The notes under the pieces were generated by a model that made no database searches, was not told the DNA's origin, and saw only the letters and a program-made list of their open reading frames with translations. Both the position numbers and the translations under genes were made by a program. Shown one piece after another: positions 20,110-29,507 of a DNA stretch of 64,000 nt. Source of the stretch: Cohnella sp. WQ 127256. Its GTDB lineage: Bacteria; Bacillota; Bacilli; Paenibacillales; Paenibacillaceae. How positions within the stretch are numbered: the stretch's first letter is position 1; each line of letters begins with the position of its first letter. The stretch spans positions 62,001 to 126,000 of the forward strand of contig NZ_JAMZCY010000001.1 of assembly GCF_024519285.1 (NCBI RefSeq), given 5' to 3'.

Positions 20110-20138
20110 ATGCTACCAACTAAAGCGCTTACTTGCAA
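20110..20138 (-). promoter_or_regulatory. sigma-A promoter with cre-like palindrome, HD-GYP gene
   Basis: On the minus strand: TTGCAA (20133-20138), a 17-nt spacer, TAGCAT (20110-20115). The spacer holds the palindrome TAAGCGCTTTA, which resembles a CcpA site core. Regulation by CcpA is inferred only. Confidence 0.5.
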
Positions 20139-20187
20139 TAAGATAGTTTATCGAATTTCATAATATTTGGAATCGGCTTCTGTAAAA

Positions 20188-21234
20188 TTAATCTCCCATT
20201 AGCTGCGTATAGGTACGTCTTGCGAGATGAGGGTCGTCAGTGCCCATGACAAGAGCACGGCCATCCGTGAAGAGCAGGAATGTAAGGCTATCATTTAAGT
20301 GAACACGTAACGAATATGGGTTTGTTTCGGTGTGCCCGGCTTTGCTCAGCCGCAGTTCGAGCGATTTGAGATCAAGCCTTAAGGGGCGAGCAGGTGACAC
20401 CTGGACAGTGTTCCTTCCGCACAGGGATGCCGTCATCGTCTCCTGTTGAACATCGTCGTCTAGAATTTCAAATTGATGTTGCCCGCATACAGGACATGAG
20501 GGCTTGCGGGCTCCCGTAATCGATAAAGATTGCCATTCATGGTGCCACAGATCGATTTGAAGAAGAGAGCTGTGAAGTGCTTCATGCTGACCAGTCAACA
20601 GCTTTAGCGCCTCCATGACCTGGATGGAGGCGATTGTATCCACGATAGGGGAAAGTACACCCGCTGTCTCACAAGTGTCCAACGAACCTCCGGCTGGAGT
20701 TTCGGGAAATAGACAACGTAAACAAGGCGTCACTCTAGGAATGATCGTAAAGCTCATTCCGGATGCCCCGACTGCTCCGCCGTATATCCAAGGGATACGA
20801 TGCTTTACACTGAATTCATTGATCAAATATCTGACTCCGAAATTGTCAGAGCCATCGATGATAATATCTGCGCCAGACAGTATAGTCTCTGCATTATAGG
20901 AAGATAGGTCCGCAACTTGAGGAATAATAGTAATGTCGCTGTTAATTTTCATTAATCGAGCAGCAGCAGCAATCGCTTTCGGAGTTGCTGTTTCGGCATC
21001 CCTCTCATCATAAAGCAGCTGGCGTTGTAAATTGCTTCGGTCCACAATGTCTCGGTCGATAAGGGTTAGCGTGCCAACGCCCGCACGTGCAAGATGGTTG
21101 GAGATCACGCAACCGAGCGCTCCAATGCCAACGATAACTGCATGTGCTTGTAATAGCTTCGCTTGTCCCTTTTCTCCAATAGCCGAAAATCGGACTTGTC
21201 TAGCATATCGGGAGTCACTGCTTAATGAAGTCAT
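20188..21234 (-). CDS. moeB: molybdopterin-synthase adenylyltransferase MoeB (ThiF family)
   Basis: This 348-residue enzyme would adenylate the C-terminal glycine of MoaD. It has the nucleotide-binding GIGALG loop at residue 36, RQVRF near the N-terminus with the arginine finger, DGSDNFGVRYLIN, the catalytic-type Cys in SLDTCETAGVL, and two CxxC zinc pairs (PCLRCLF and CPVCGQ). The C-terminal about 90 residues are weakly conserved. ThiF cannot be excluded by sequence alone, but the overlap (4 nt) with the moaD-moaE gene argues for MoeB. Confidence 0.85.
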   Translation of the reverse strand: MTSLSSDSRYARQVRFSAIGEKGQAKLLQAHAVIVGIGALGCVISNHLARAGVGTLTLIDRDIVDRSNLQRQLLYDERDAETATPKAIAAAARLMKINSDITIIPQVADLSSYNAETILSGADIIIDGSDNFGVRYLINEFSVKHRIPWIYGGAVGASGMSFTIIPRVTPCLRCLFPETPAGGSLDTCETAGVLSPIVDTIASIQVMEALKLLTGQHEALHSSLLQIDLWHHEWQSLSITGARKPSCPVCGQHQFEILDDDVQQETMTASLCGRNTVQVSPARPLRLDLKSLELRLSKAGHTETNPYSLRVHLNDSLTFLLFTDGRALVMGTDDPHLARRTYTQLMGD

Positions 21235-21995
21235 TTTTCAAATCCTCCTGACTCATCCATCGAAGCCAATGGATCCCAAGGTCCTAATTGATGACCTTTC
21301 CATTCCGTACCGTCCTCGTATATTTCCTTCTTCCATATAGGCACCTTTTGTTTCAAACGTTCAATCGCATACCGACTTGCTTCGTATGCCCCTGCTCGAT
21401 GTGATGAGGATACTGCGATGACAACGCTTATTTCCCCTATTCCCACGGTTCCAATACGGTGTGAAATCGCGCATAGTGTGCTTGGCCAGCGCGCAGAGAT
21501 TTCTTCTCCAATTTGGGAGAGGGCAGCTTCAGCCATCGGAACATAAGCTTCATATTCCAAAGTTACGGTTCTTTGGCCAGCCGTCCATTCCCTGGTCGTC
21601 CCAACAAAAGCAATCGCGGCACCATGATCCGGGTGATAAACTTTGGATAATATATGATTTACCTCGAGAGGACTTTCGGTAATGATATAACGCTTGTCCT
21701 CTATTGTTAATTCATTGCAAGGTAAGGGTTGGTCAGAACCACCGGACACGGGAGGTAGCATCGCCAGCTCGTCCGTGTAGTTGATGAGGGTCTCATCATG
21801 AGCATAAGCTTGGTTCTGCGCCACGAAACAAAGGGATAGAATAGCTGCATGGTCAGAATATTGACGGGCTAATCGAGTTTTTATTTGTCCTGCTGTTAAT
21901 TGGGGTTCATCCCAAGCCAATTGCAAGGTACGAGTACCTAATCGTTCAGCAAGCCCTGCGAATAAATAAATTTTCCAATTAAATGTCATTTGCAT
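21231..21995 (-). CDS. fused molybdopterin synthase MoaD-MoaE
   Basis: The 254-residue product joins both subunits of molybdopterin synthase, which convert precursor Z to molybdopterin. Residues 1-86 are MoaD, ending in PPVSGG, and residues from about 95 are MoaE with AFVGTTREW, EYEAYVPMAE, HRIGTVGIGE, SSSHRAGAYEAS and KKEIYEDGTEWK. MoaD normally ends with a free Gly-Gly that is thiocarboxylated; here it is followed by Ser. ATG 21995 has GGAAGGAAG 6 nt upstream; an upstream in-frame ATG has none. Overlaps moeB. Confidence 0.92.
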   Translation of the reverse strand: MQMTFNWKIYLFAGLAERLGTRTLQLAWDEPQLTAGQIKTRLARQYSDHAAILSLCFVAQNQAYAHDETLINYTDELAMLPPVSGGSDQPLPCNELTIEDKRYIITESPLEVNHILSKVYHPDHGAAIAFVGTTREWTAGQRTVTLEYEAYVPMAEAALSQIGEEISARWPSTLCAISHRIGTVGIGEISVVIAVSSSHRAGAYEASRYAIERLKQKVPIWKKEIYEDGTEWKGHQLGPWDPLASMDESGGFEK

Positions 21996-22106
21996 GTACA
22001 ACTTCCTTCCGTGAAACATCAAACAAACCCGTTCAAGCATACCATATCGCTTAGGAAAATGTTATGCTGTAAGGACACGAAATAGGCATTCGAGGAGTGG
22101 GCGGAT

Positions 22107-23108
22107 ATGCCAGAATTACTAGATAAATTCGGAAGACGGCATACCTATTTGCGAATTTCTGTAACGGATCGATGTAATCTGCGATGCTTATATTGCATGC
22201 CCGAAGAGGGCATGGTATTTATGGATCAAGACAAATTGCTATCCTATGAACAGATAATCGAAGTCGCGGAAACTGCGGTTAAGCTCGGCATACATAAATT
22301 CAGAATTACCGGCGGTGAGCCGCTCGTAAGACCCGGTCTTGAACAATTAATTGCTGGAATTTCTGCATTGCCAGGTGTGGATGACATATCGTTGACAACG
22401 AATGGTTTGCTGCTAGCCTCACAGGCAGCCAAGTTAAAGAAAGCTGGGCTAAAGCGAGTTAATATTAGTTTAGATACGATGGATGCTACCCGATTCAAGT
22501 TTATTGCGAGACGTGGAAATCTTGACAAGGTGTGGGAAGGCATTGAAGCGGCGATCGAGGTAGGCTTAAGCCCGATAAAATTGAACTGCGTGCTATTAAA
22601 GGGAGTAAATGAAGACGAAATAGGACGCTTCCTTAAGCTGTCGATGGAGCAGCCGATGCATATCAGATTTATTGAATATATGCCAATCGGACATGACGAT
22701 AAGGGTTGGCGAGATCATTATCTACCGCTCTCCAAGGTGTTAGAAGTAGCGAATCATTTGGGTTACGTGCTTAAGCAAGATGAGGGGCCAAAGGGTAGCG
22801 GTCCTTCCGAAAATTGGCGGATCGAGGGTGGAGTGGGGACTTTTGGTCTCATTCATCCGATCAGTGAGCATTTCTGTAAAAACTGCAATCGGCTGCGTCT
22901 CACAGCTGATGGCCACATCAAGCCTTGTTTATATTGGGTTGATGAATTAAATGTCAGGCCGGCGTTTGGCTCGCAGGAAGCCATGGAGCAGTTGTTCCTC
23001 AAGGCGATGGATATTAAACCGGAAAACCACGAGATGGCAGCATTGCTCGTTGGAGATAAACAAAGCCATGTGCCGACGGAGCGGCGGATGTCGCAAATCG
23101 GTGGTTAG
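22107..23108 (+). CDS. moaA: GTP 3',8-cyclase MoaA
   Basis: This 333-residue radical SAM enzyme carries out the first step of molybdopterin synthesis from GTP. The SAM cluster motif is CNLRCLYC at about residue 21, GGEPLVRPG follows, and the second cluster is in CKNCNRLRLT and CLY near residue 255. The conserved C-terminal Gly-Gly is present. GAGGAG lies 9 nt before the ATG. It is divergent from the moaDE-moeB pair across 110 nt, so the three genes probably share control. moaB, moaC and moeA are not in the window. Confidence 0.96.
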   Translation: MPELLDKFGRRHTYLRISVTDRCNLRCLYCMPEEGMVFMDQDKLLSYEQIIEVAETAVKLGIHKFRITGGEPLVRPGLEQLIAGISALPGVDDISLTTNGLLLASQAAKLKKAGLKRVNISLDTMDATRFKFIARRGNLDKVWEGIEAAIEVGLSPIKLNCVLLKGVNEDEIGRFLKLSMEQPMHIRFIEYMPIGHDDKGWRDHYLPLSKVLEVANHLGYVLKQDEGPKGSGPSENWRIEGGVGTFGLIHPISEHFCKNCNRLRLTADGHIKPCLYWVDELNVRPAFGSQEAMEQLFLKAMDIKPENHEMAALLVGDKQSHVPTERRMSQIGG

Positions 23109-23120
23109 GAGAGAAGAAAT

Positions 23121-24581
23121 TTGTCCTTTATCAAAAGCCCGATGACCGAACCTAATGTGACGCTTACCCTCCTTCATACAAATGACATACATAGCCATTT
23201 CGAAGAAGCTTGTCGAATTGCAGGTTATTTTGCGGACGTTCGAAGCTGTATTAATCCTGATAAGCTGATTGTCGTTGATTGCGGGGATTTTCTAGATCGG
23301 GCTCGGATGGAAACAGAAGGTACAAATGGGGATGTGAACAGAGCAGTCGTTGAAAGCATGGGTTACGATGCCGTCCTGCTAGGGAACAACGAAGGTTTAA
23401 GTTATACCCCAGTAGAACTAGACAGGCTATTCACAGGAATGTCAGTCCCTGTTGTCTGTGCAAATATGGTGCGTAATGAATCGAAGCTCCCCCCCTCTTG
23501 GATGATTCCTTCTATGATTATTGAGAGATCTGGTATTCGAATCGGATTCATCGGTTTAACCGCCCCTTTTAACGATTATTACGATCTACTGGGCTGGGAT
23601 GCATCGGATCCGATGGACACTTTGCAAACGGAAGCAGCTCGACTTCGTCCAGAAGTGGATGTGTTAATCGTATTGTCCCATCTTGGCTTGCGCAACGATG
23701 AGAAAATCGCTGCTACGATAGAAGGGATCGATCTTATTTTAGGCGGTCACACCCATCATCTTCTGGAGGTTCCTCTTCAAGTCGGGCAAACTGCGATTTG
23801 TGCTGCTGGCAAGTTTGGATTTTATGTTGGCCATTTGGAGTTGGAATTCGGGGTGGACAACAAGCTGATTAGGGTTACCGGTGGATGTAGATCAACGGAT
23901 GATTTTCCTCATCATGTTGAGCTTGACAATCTCATAGAAGCTTATCGCAAGCAAGCTAGACAGAAGATGAATCGGCAAATTGCGGAATTAACAGAGCCTT
24001 TACATACGCAGCATAACAGGGAATCCCCATTACCTACGTTACTCGCTTGCGGAATTCGGCATCTGACGGGTGCTGAGATTGGACTTGTGAATGCGGGTCA
24101 GCTACTGAAAGGTCTCCCTATAGGCAAGGTAACCGAAGAGACAATTCATTCCATATGTCCTTCGCCGATTAATGCCTGCACGATCAAGTTAAGTGGAAGG
24201 TTAATTGTTAGGACATTAGAGGAGAGTTTATTACCGGAATTTCAAGATCTTAGTATTCGTGGATTTGGCTTTCGAGGAAATGTACTAGGGATGTTATGCC
24301 TTGATGGATTGGAGGTTAGGGTTGATCTTGACCAAGCGCCGTATCGACGAATTGTTGAAGTCAAAGTAAACGGGGCTATTCTCGATGAGGATAAGATCTA
24401 TTCTGTGGGAACGCTGGATATGTTTACATTCGGCGTAGGTTATCTTGGGCTTAAGTCAGGACATGATGTACAATACTTCCTTCCAGAATTTATTCGTGAT
24501 GTATTATCTGATGCTCTAAATGATGAGCAATGGATCAAAGATTGTAAAGTGCCTCGTTGGCGGTTTGAAGGACACCTATAG
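23121..24581 (+). CDS. metallophosphoesterase / 5'-nucleotidase family, YunD-like
   Basis: This 486-residue protein has the two-domain fold of the UshA/5'-nucleotidase family but no signal peptide, so it acts in the cytoplasm. The N-terminal metal sites are visible in LLHTNDIHSH, VDCGDF, LSHLG and GGHTHH, and the C-terminal nucleotide-binding domain begins near residue 300. The GNHE motif reads GNNEG, a variant I recall from YunD. TTG 23121 has AGGAGAG 7 nt upstream. It starts 12 nt after moaA, which may only reflect position. The in vivo substrate is unknown. Confidence 0.85.
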   Translation: MSFIKSPMTEPNVTLTLLHTNDIHSHFEEACRIAGYFADVRSCINPDKLIVVDCGDFLDRARMETEGTNGDVNRAVVESMGYDAVLLGNNEGLSYTPVELDRLFTGMSVPVVCANMVRNESKLPPSWMIPSMIIERSGIRIGFIGLTAPFNDYYDLLGWDASDPMDTLQTEAARLRPEVDVLIVLSHLGLRNDEKIAATIEGIDLILGGHTHHLLEVPLQVGQTAICAAGKFGFYVGHLELEFGVDNKLIRVTGGCRSTDDFPHHVELDNLIEAYRKQARQKMNRQIAELTEPLHTQHNRESPLPTLLACGIRHLTGAEIGLVNAGQLLKGLPIGKVTEETIHSICPSPINACTIKLSGRLIVRTLEESLLPEFQDLSIRGFGFRGNVLGMLCLDGLEVRVDLDQAPYRRIVEVKVNGAILDEDKIYSVGTLDMFTFGVGYLGLKSGHDVQYFLPEFIRDVLSDALNDEQWIKDCKVPRWRFEGHL

Positions 24582-24620
24582 AATGTACAATCCATTCATA
24601 GTGGGGAGTGAACAATTCAT

Positions 24621-25469
24621 ATGCTGCACTGGTTTGATTCTATTATTCTTGGGATTGTTGAAGGATTAACAGAGTTTCTACCCGTATCCTCTACAGGACA
24701 TATGATCTTAACCAATAAGCTACTAGGTTATGAAGAAACACCCGAACAGCTCAAGACCTTCGAGATTGTGATCCAGTTTGCTGCTATTTTAGCTATTGCT
24801 CTTGTTTACCGACATAAAATCCTGCAAGTATTCGGAATCGGCAAGCAGGAAACCGTTCGAGGGCTTTCCGTTGATTCTTTTCCTCGGCGACGTCTTAATC
24901 TCATTCACGTGGCGTTAGGCATCGTTCCTCCGTTAGGTATTGCCTTCCTATTTCGCGACTATATCAAGGAAATTGGATTTCACACTGCCCCCGTTTTATG
25001 GGCTCTCGTCGTCGGCGGGATCTATATGTGGGTGACTGAAATCCTATATGATTCGGGTAAAATCAAGAAAACAGCACACACAATGGATGATATATCCTAC
25101 AAGCAAGCACTATTGATTGGTGTACTGCAATGCGTATCGGCTGTTTGGCCGGGTTTCTCACGATCGGGTTCGACCATTGCGGCAGGTATGCTTGGCGGGG
25201 TTAGCTATCGTGCATCCGCTGATTTCTCATTTTTCATTGCTATTCCGATTATGACGGTTGCTACGGGATATGAGGTGTTAAGCAACCTGGACAGTTTCCG
25301 TTCTGGCGATATCGATCTTGGGTTTTTGTTATCTGGCTTTATTGTTTCTTTCCTCGTGGCTTGGGTTGTCGTCATCGCTTTCCTAAAAGTTCTGCAGAAG
25401 CTTAAATTAAAGTACTTCGCATGGTATCGTTTTCTAATTGCAGCTATATTCTATGTATTTATTATGTGA
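24621..25469 (+). CDS. uppP: undecaprenyl-diphosphatase UppP (BacA)
   Basis: This 282-residue membrane enzyme dephosphorylates undecaprenyl pyrophosphate so the carrier lipid can be reused in wall synthesis. The active-site motifs are both intact: GIVEGLTEFLPVSSTGH near residue 10 and PGFSRSGSTIAAG near residue 175. About eight membrane segments fit the family. GGGGAGTGAAC lies before the ATG. The enzyme also gives low-level bacitracin resistance in other bacteria. Confidence 0.95.
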   Translation: MLHWFDSIILGIVEGLTEFLPVSSTGHMILTNKLLGYEETPEQLKTFEIVIQFAAILAIALVYRHKILQVFGIGKQETVRGLSVDSFPRRRLNLIHVALGIVPPLGIAFLFRDYIKEIGFHTAPVLWALVVGGIYMWVTEILYDSGKIKKTAHTMDDISYKQALLIGVLQCVSAVWPGFSRSGSTIAAGMLGGVSYRASADFSFFIAIPIMTVATGYEVLSNLDSFRSGDIDLGFLLSGFIVSFLVAWVVVIAFLKVLQKLKLKYFAWYRFLIAAIFYVFIM

Positions 25470-25487
25470 TAATATTCTTTTTATGAT

Positions 25488-25530
25488 GAATGATGTCGAA
25501 ATTTGTGGAATTATCATTTTTTTTATTGAA
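25488..25530 (+). terminator. possible weak terminator after uppP
   Basis: GAATGAT can pair with ATCATT across a 20-nt gap, followed by TTTTTTTTATT. The stem is short and the call is tentative. Confidence 0.35.
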
Positions 25531-25630
25531 AAATCTCTTTAATATAAATGAAAGATTTCCGATGTTAAGAGAAGGGGGATGTCAATTTACTTACCCGTAA
25601 TGGACATATAGAAGGAGGAAATATGACGAA

Positions 25631-26737
25631 ATGCGCATGATGCCGATTGCTTTAAGTCGGCCGGGCATGAAACTGGCCAAAAAAATTTACTCCGATGATG
25701 GTATTGTTCTATTGGCTGAGGGGGTTGAACTGACATCGTCGCTTATACGTCGATTAAGTGAGTGTGGAATTAGTTTCATTTACATTCAGGATGCTAAAAC
25801 AGAAGGTATAGTCGTGCCTGAACTGCTAAGTGACGAAACCCATCAACGATCGATTAAAGAGATACGCACGACTTTTCGTGAATTCGTCAATCAACCACGT
25901 AAAAATAATGCCAGTACTTATCCGTATGTCGGTCGCAAAATGAGGGATGTCATGAACCTCATTATGGAGGACTTGAGCAATAGTAAGGACGCCATGATCA
26001 TGTTGACGAACTTGCATACGGTTGACCATTATTTATATAAACATTCGCTTAATGTTTGTGTGTACACGACATTGCTTGGTATGGCGCAAGGTTATGATCA
26101 TGAAAAATTGATTACACTTGGACTTGGAGCTTTGCTGCATGATATTGGAAAGACGCAAATATCTATGGAAGTACTATTGAAGCCAGGTGCACTGTCAGAG
26201 TACGAGTTCGCTGAGATGAAGCGTCATACCGAACGAGGCTATTACTTACTTAAAGATGAGCCTAATATTCCGTTGTTAGCCGCTCATTGTGCTTACCAGC
26301 ATCATGAAAGAATAAATGGCTGTGGTTATCCTAGAGGGATCAAAGGTGACCAAATACACGAATATGCGAAGTGGATAGGCATTGTGGATTCTTACGACGC
26401 CATGACGAGTCAAAGGATATATCGAAATGCGATGCTTCCTCACCAAGCTGTAGAGGCTTTGTATTCGGGTAGCGATATTTTATACGAAACTTCAATGCTT
26501 CGGTTATTCAGAGATAAAGTTGCCATCTATCCTGTTGGCTTATCGGTTAAGCTTAATACGGGGCAAAGTGCAATCGTCTGCGATATCAATTCGACGTGCG
26601 CGCATCGTCCTGTTATCAGAGTGCTGACTGACGAATACGGGGTTGAGTTAAAGGCACCATTTGATATGGATTTGTCCACAAATCTGAGCGTTCTTATCTC
26701 GAAGATTGAGTTGGGCGCAGATGGAGTGCCGGCATAA
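25631..26737 (+). CDS. HD-GYP domain protein, probable c-di-GMP phosphodiesterase (second)
   Basis: This 368-residue protein has the same layout as the one at 18994: an N-terminal DUF3391-like region and an HD-GYP domain with HDIGKTQI, QHHERINGCGYPRG and intact metal residues. It would degrade cyclic di-GMP in the cytoplasm. AAGGAGGA lies 11 nt before this ATG; another ATG at 25623 is closer but its 5-codon frame stops. The protein ends with a PilZ-like or unclassified beta tail. It precedes yfkAB by about 170 nt with no strong terminator. Confidence 0.9.
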   Translation: MRMMPIALSRPGMKLAKKIYSDDGIVLLAEGVELTSSLIRRLSECGISFIYIQDAKTEGIVVPELLSDETHQRSIKEIRTTFREFVNQPRKNNASTYPYVGRKMRDVMNLIMEDLSNSKDAMIMLTNLHTVDHYLYKHSLNVCVYTTLLGMAQGYDHEKLITLGLGALLHDIGKTQISMEVLLKPGALSEYEFAEMKRHTERGYYLLKDEPNIPLLAAHCAYQHHERINGCGYPRGIKGDQIHEYAKWIGIVDSYDAMTSQRIYRNAMLPHQAVEALYSGSDILYETSMLRLFRDKVAIYPVGLSVKLNTGQSAIVCDINSTCAHRPVIRVLTDEYGVELKAPFDMDLSTNLSVLISKIELGADGVPA

Positions 26738-26910
26738 TCACAAATTCAGCTGTCCCATTGCAGTGCTTTTCCTGCGTATGGGGTCAGCTTATTTTTGTGT
26801 GATATTTGTTTTTATTGCGCTCGACCATTACAATAAAAGGAGTACAAATGATAGAGGACGACTTTTCGATTCCTCTAAATGGAACGTAACAGAAGACAGG
26901 AGTATTGATT

Positions 26911-28065
26911 ATGCAAGTGATTTCCCAATCAGCAACAGCGGCCCCGTTCGCACCGCCATCAGGCTGGAGAGCATTAAGCCCTGCGAATGATCCATGGGAT
27001 CCGATTCGTTCATTACAACAGTTCGGACGCCACGAATTAACAAGCGTGGAGTTGACCGTCACCCACTTATGCAACATGAGATGCGAGCATTGTGCCGTTG
27101 GAGACAGCCTGACAATGACGGAAGCGCCCCATATTCCCATGGAGCTCATCTTCAAACGGTTAGATGAAGTAGAACATCTTGAAACGCTTAGCATGACCGG
27201 GGGAGAACCTACTTTTAGCATGGATACAGTACGCAACATTATGATCCCATTGTTGAAGTATGCCCGAGCACGCGGAATTCGAACACAATTGAATTCAAAT
27301 GTAACGTTGGATTACGAAAGATATGAGCTTATTGCTCCTTTTTTGGATGTCATGCACATATCCTTTAATTATACGCAAGCGGAAGATTTCCATCAGGTTG
27401 GCTTTGCTCGTACAGGTCGCAATGTTCGATTGGAAACAACCTCCAAGATGTACGAAAGAATGATTGAAAATGCACAAAAGCTATCTAAGGGCGGTTTATT
27501 AGTATCTGCTGAATCGATGATCAACTATCGAACTTATAATAAGATATCAGACATTCACCGGTTAATTGTTGAGATGGGCTGCCAACGTCACGAAGTACAT
27601 CCTATGTACTCGACTTCCTTTGCAACAAATCTTCCTACGATTTCTCGAGATCAAATGTTTGAAGCAATTGAGACGCTCTTGAACAACCGCCATCCCGATA
27701 TCTGGATGTTGTTTGGTACTTTGCCTTTCTTTGCCTGCAGCGAAAATGAAGAAGAGCGGCGGCTTGTGAGAAGGATAAGAGAGGAAGCTAATGTGACTGT
27801 TCGTAATGATCCAGATGGACGTAATCGGGTAAATGTAAATATGTTCAGCGGTGATGTTTACGTCACGGATTTTGCCTCCATCCCTTCCTTTGGCAATGTT
27901 CATAACGATAAGCTGGATGACATCTTTGCCAAGTGGCGTGAGCATCCTATGCAGCAAGCTGTTAATTGTCATTGTCCGGTTGCCAATTGTTGCGGTCCTA
28001 ATTTACTTGTATCTGATATGCTTTATCGCGGAATTGATTTTACCAAAAGGCGTGCAATCCCCTAA
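26911..28065 (+). CDS. yfkAB: radical SAM / CxCxxxxC protein YfkAB
   Basis: This 384-residue cytosolic protein has the radical SAM motif CNMRCEHC at about residue 53, GGEP at about 95, and the C-terminal CHCPVANC (CxCxxxxC) that defines the YfkA/YfkB proteins of Bacillales. Function is unknown. ATG 26911 has ACAGGAG 8 nt upstream; a TTG 6 nt earlier would be too close to it. In some Bacilli the two halves are separate genes; here they are one frame. Confidence 0.9.
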   Translation: MQVISQSATAAPFAPPSGWRALSPANDPWDPIRSLQQFGRHELTSVELTVTHLCNMRCEHCAVGDSLTMTEAPHIPMELIFKRLDEVEHLETLSMTGGEPTFSMDTVRNIMIPLLKYARARGIRTQLNSNVTLDYERYELIAPFLDVMHISFNYTQAEDFHQVGFARTGRNVRLETTSKMYERMIENAQKLSKGGLLVSAESMINYRTYNKISDIHRLIVEMGCQRHEVHPMYSTSFATNLPTISRDQMFEAIETLLNNRHPDIWMLFGTLPFFACSENEEERRLVRRIREEANVTVRNDPDGRNRVNVNMFSGDVYVTDFASIPSFGNVHNDKLDDIFAKWREHPMQQAVNCHCPVANCCGPNLLVSDMLYRGIDFTKRRAIP

Positions 28066-28114
28066 GGCAGTATAAAGTGCTGGAATGGGGTAGACGAGGA
28101 GGAACTTGATTTAA

Positions 28115-29476
28115 TTGGAACTTCAATGGGGATCAATTTTCTGGAATATTGTTCTTGTTATGTTCTTAGTGCTTCTTAACGCGTTTTTCGTAGCTTCAGA
28201 ATTCGCATTAGTTAAAGTTCGTCAGTCACGCCTGACTCAGTTGAGCAACGAAGGGAATGTACGAGCTAAGTATGCTCTCAAGGTCAACAAGAGATTAGAC
28301 ACCTATTTGTCAGCGACACAACTCGGGATTACATTAGCTTCACTAGGACTAGGTTGGGTAGGAGAGCCGGCGATCGCTGATTTAATAATCGCTCCACTGC
28401 TCACTCAATTTGGGGTAATGGATGAAACGGTAATTCATACCATTGCATTCGCAGTAGCCTTCTGTGTCATCACGTTCTTGCATATCGTGCTTGGAGAATT
28501 GGCGCCTAAGTCGCTTGCCATTCAACGGTCGGTTGGAGTTTCACTCTGGCTTTCTTTACCACTACTGATGTTCTATCGCTTATTCCTACCTGTTATTTGG
28601 TTTCTGAATGGGACAGCGAATCGCTTACTTAAGCTGTTGGGCGTAGAGCCTGCGGGAGAGCATGAGGCCGCACATACAGAAGAAGAAATTCGAATTCTGA
28701 TGGACGAAAGTGCCAAAAGCGGTATCATTGATAAAGATGAGATGACGTTATTCGATAATGTGTTCGAATTTGCTGATCGGGTTGCCCGCGAGGTTATGTT
28801 GCCTAGGACCGATATGGATTGCTTGTTTGCGAATATGAGCTATGCAGACAACATGAAGCAGGTTTACTTATCCAAGCACACCCGCTATCCTGTTGGGCTA
28901 GAGGATAAAGATCAGATTCTTGGCTTCGTTCATATTACGGATTTGTTAACCGCTGATCCAGATGAAGAGCATGAGCTTAAGAACTTCTTAAGACCGATTC
29001 TCAGTGTACCTGAATCCATGGAAGTCAGTAAGATATTAAAGCTTATGCAACGTAAAAAGTCGCAGGTCGCCATCGTTATTGATGAATATGGTGGAACGGC
29101 GGGTATGCTGACTGCCGAAACGATATTAGAGGAGCTTGTTGGAGAGCTTCATGACGAATTTGATGATGAGCTTCCAATGGTCGTTGTAAAAGGGGAATTA
29201 ACGTCCGTGGACGGGCGTATTCTTATAGAAGACGTGAATGATCTGTTTGGGCTTGAGATCGAGGATGAAGAAGTGGATTCGATTGGCGGCTGGTTGTTTA
29301 ACCACCTCGAAGGAAACATCTCCAAGGGTCAGAAGGTTATCCATAACAGCTATGTGTTTGAGATTGCTCAGACAGAGCGCTTGCGTGTGCAAAGAGTGCA
29401 CATTTACAAAAATAAAATTGCCGTTGTGGATACTCCAAAACTTGATTCATCAACGACCGATCAGCCGAAGAGATAG
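28115..29476 (+). CDS. CNNM/CorC family membrane protein (hemolysin-like, TlyC type)
   Basis: This 453-residue protein has an N-terminal CNNM (DUF21) membrane domain with about four segments (to about residue 190), then two CBS domains (about 215-340) and a C-terminal CorC/HlyC transporter-associated domain. The TLASLGLGWVGEPAI segment is typical. Such proteins act in divalent cation (often magnesium) efflux or tolerance. TTG start with GAGGAGG about 12 nt upstream is the first usable codon. Confidence 0.9.
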   Translation: MELQWGSIFWNIVLVMFLVLLNAFFVASEFALVKVRQSRLTQLSNEGNVRAKYALKVNKRLDTYLSATQLGITLASLGLGWVGEPAIADLIIAPLLTQFGVMDETVIHTIAFAVAFCVITFLHIVLGELAPKSLAIQRSVGVSLWLSLPLLMFYRLFLPVIWFLNGTANRLLKLLGVEPAGEHEAAHTEEEIRILMDESAKSGIIDKDEMTLFDNVFEFADRVAREVMLPRTDMDCLFANMSYADNMKQVYLSKHTRYPVGLEDKDQILGFVHITDLLTADPDEEHELKNFLRPILSVPESMEVSKILKLMQRKKSQVAIVIDEYGGTAGMLTAETILEELVGELHDEFDDELPMVVVKGELTSVDGRILIEDVNDLFGLEIEDEEVDSIGGWLFNHLEGNISKGQKVIHNSYVFEIAQTERLRVQRVHIYKNKIAVVDTPKLDSSTTDQPKR

Positions 29477-29507
29477 AAGGAGTTAGAGGCAGAGAGGGAT
29501 AAGGGTT

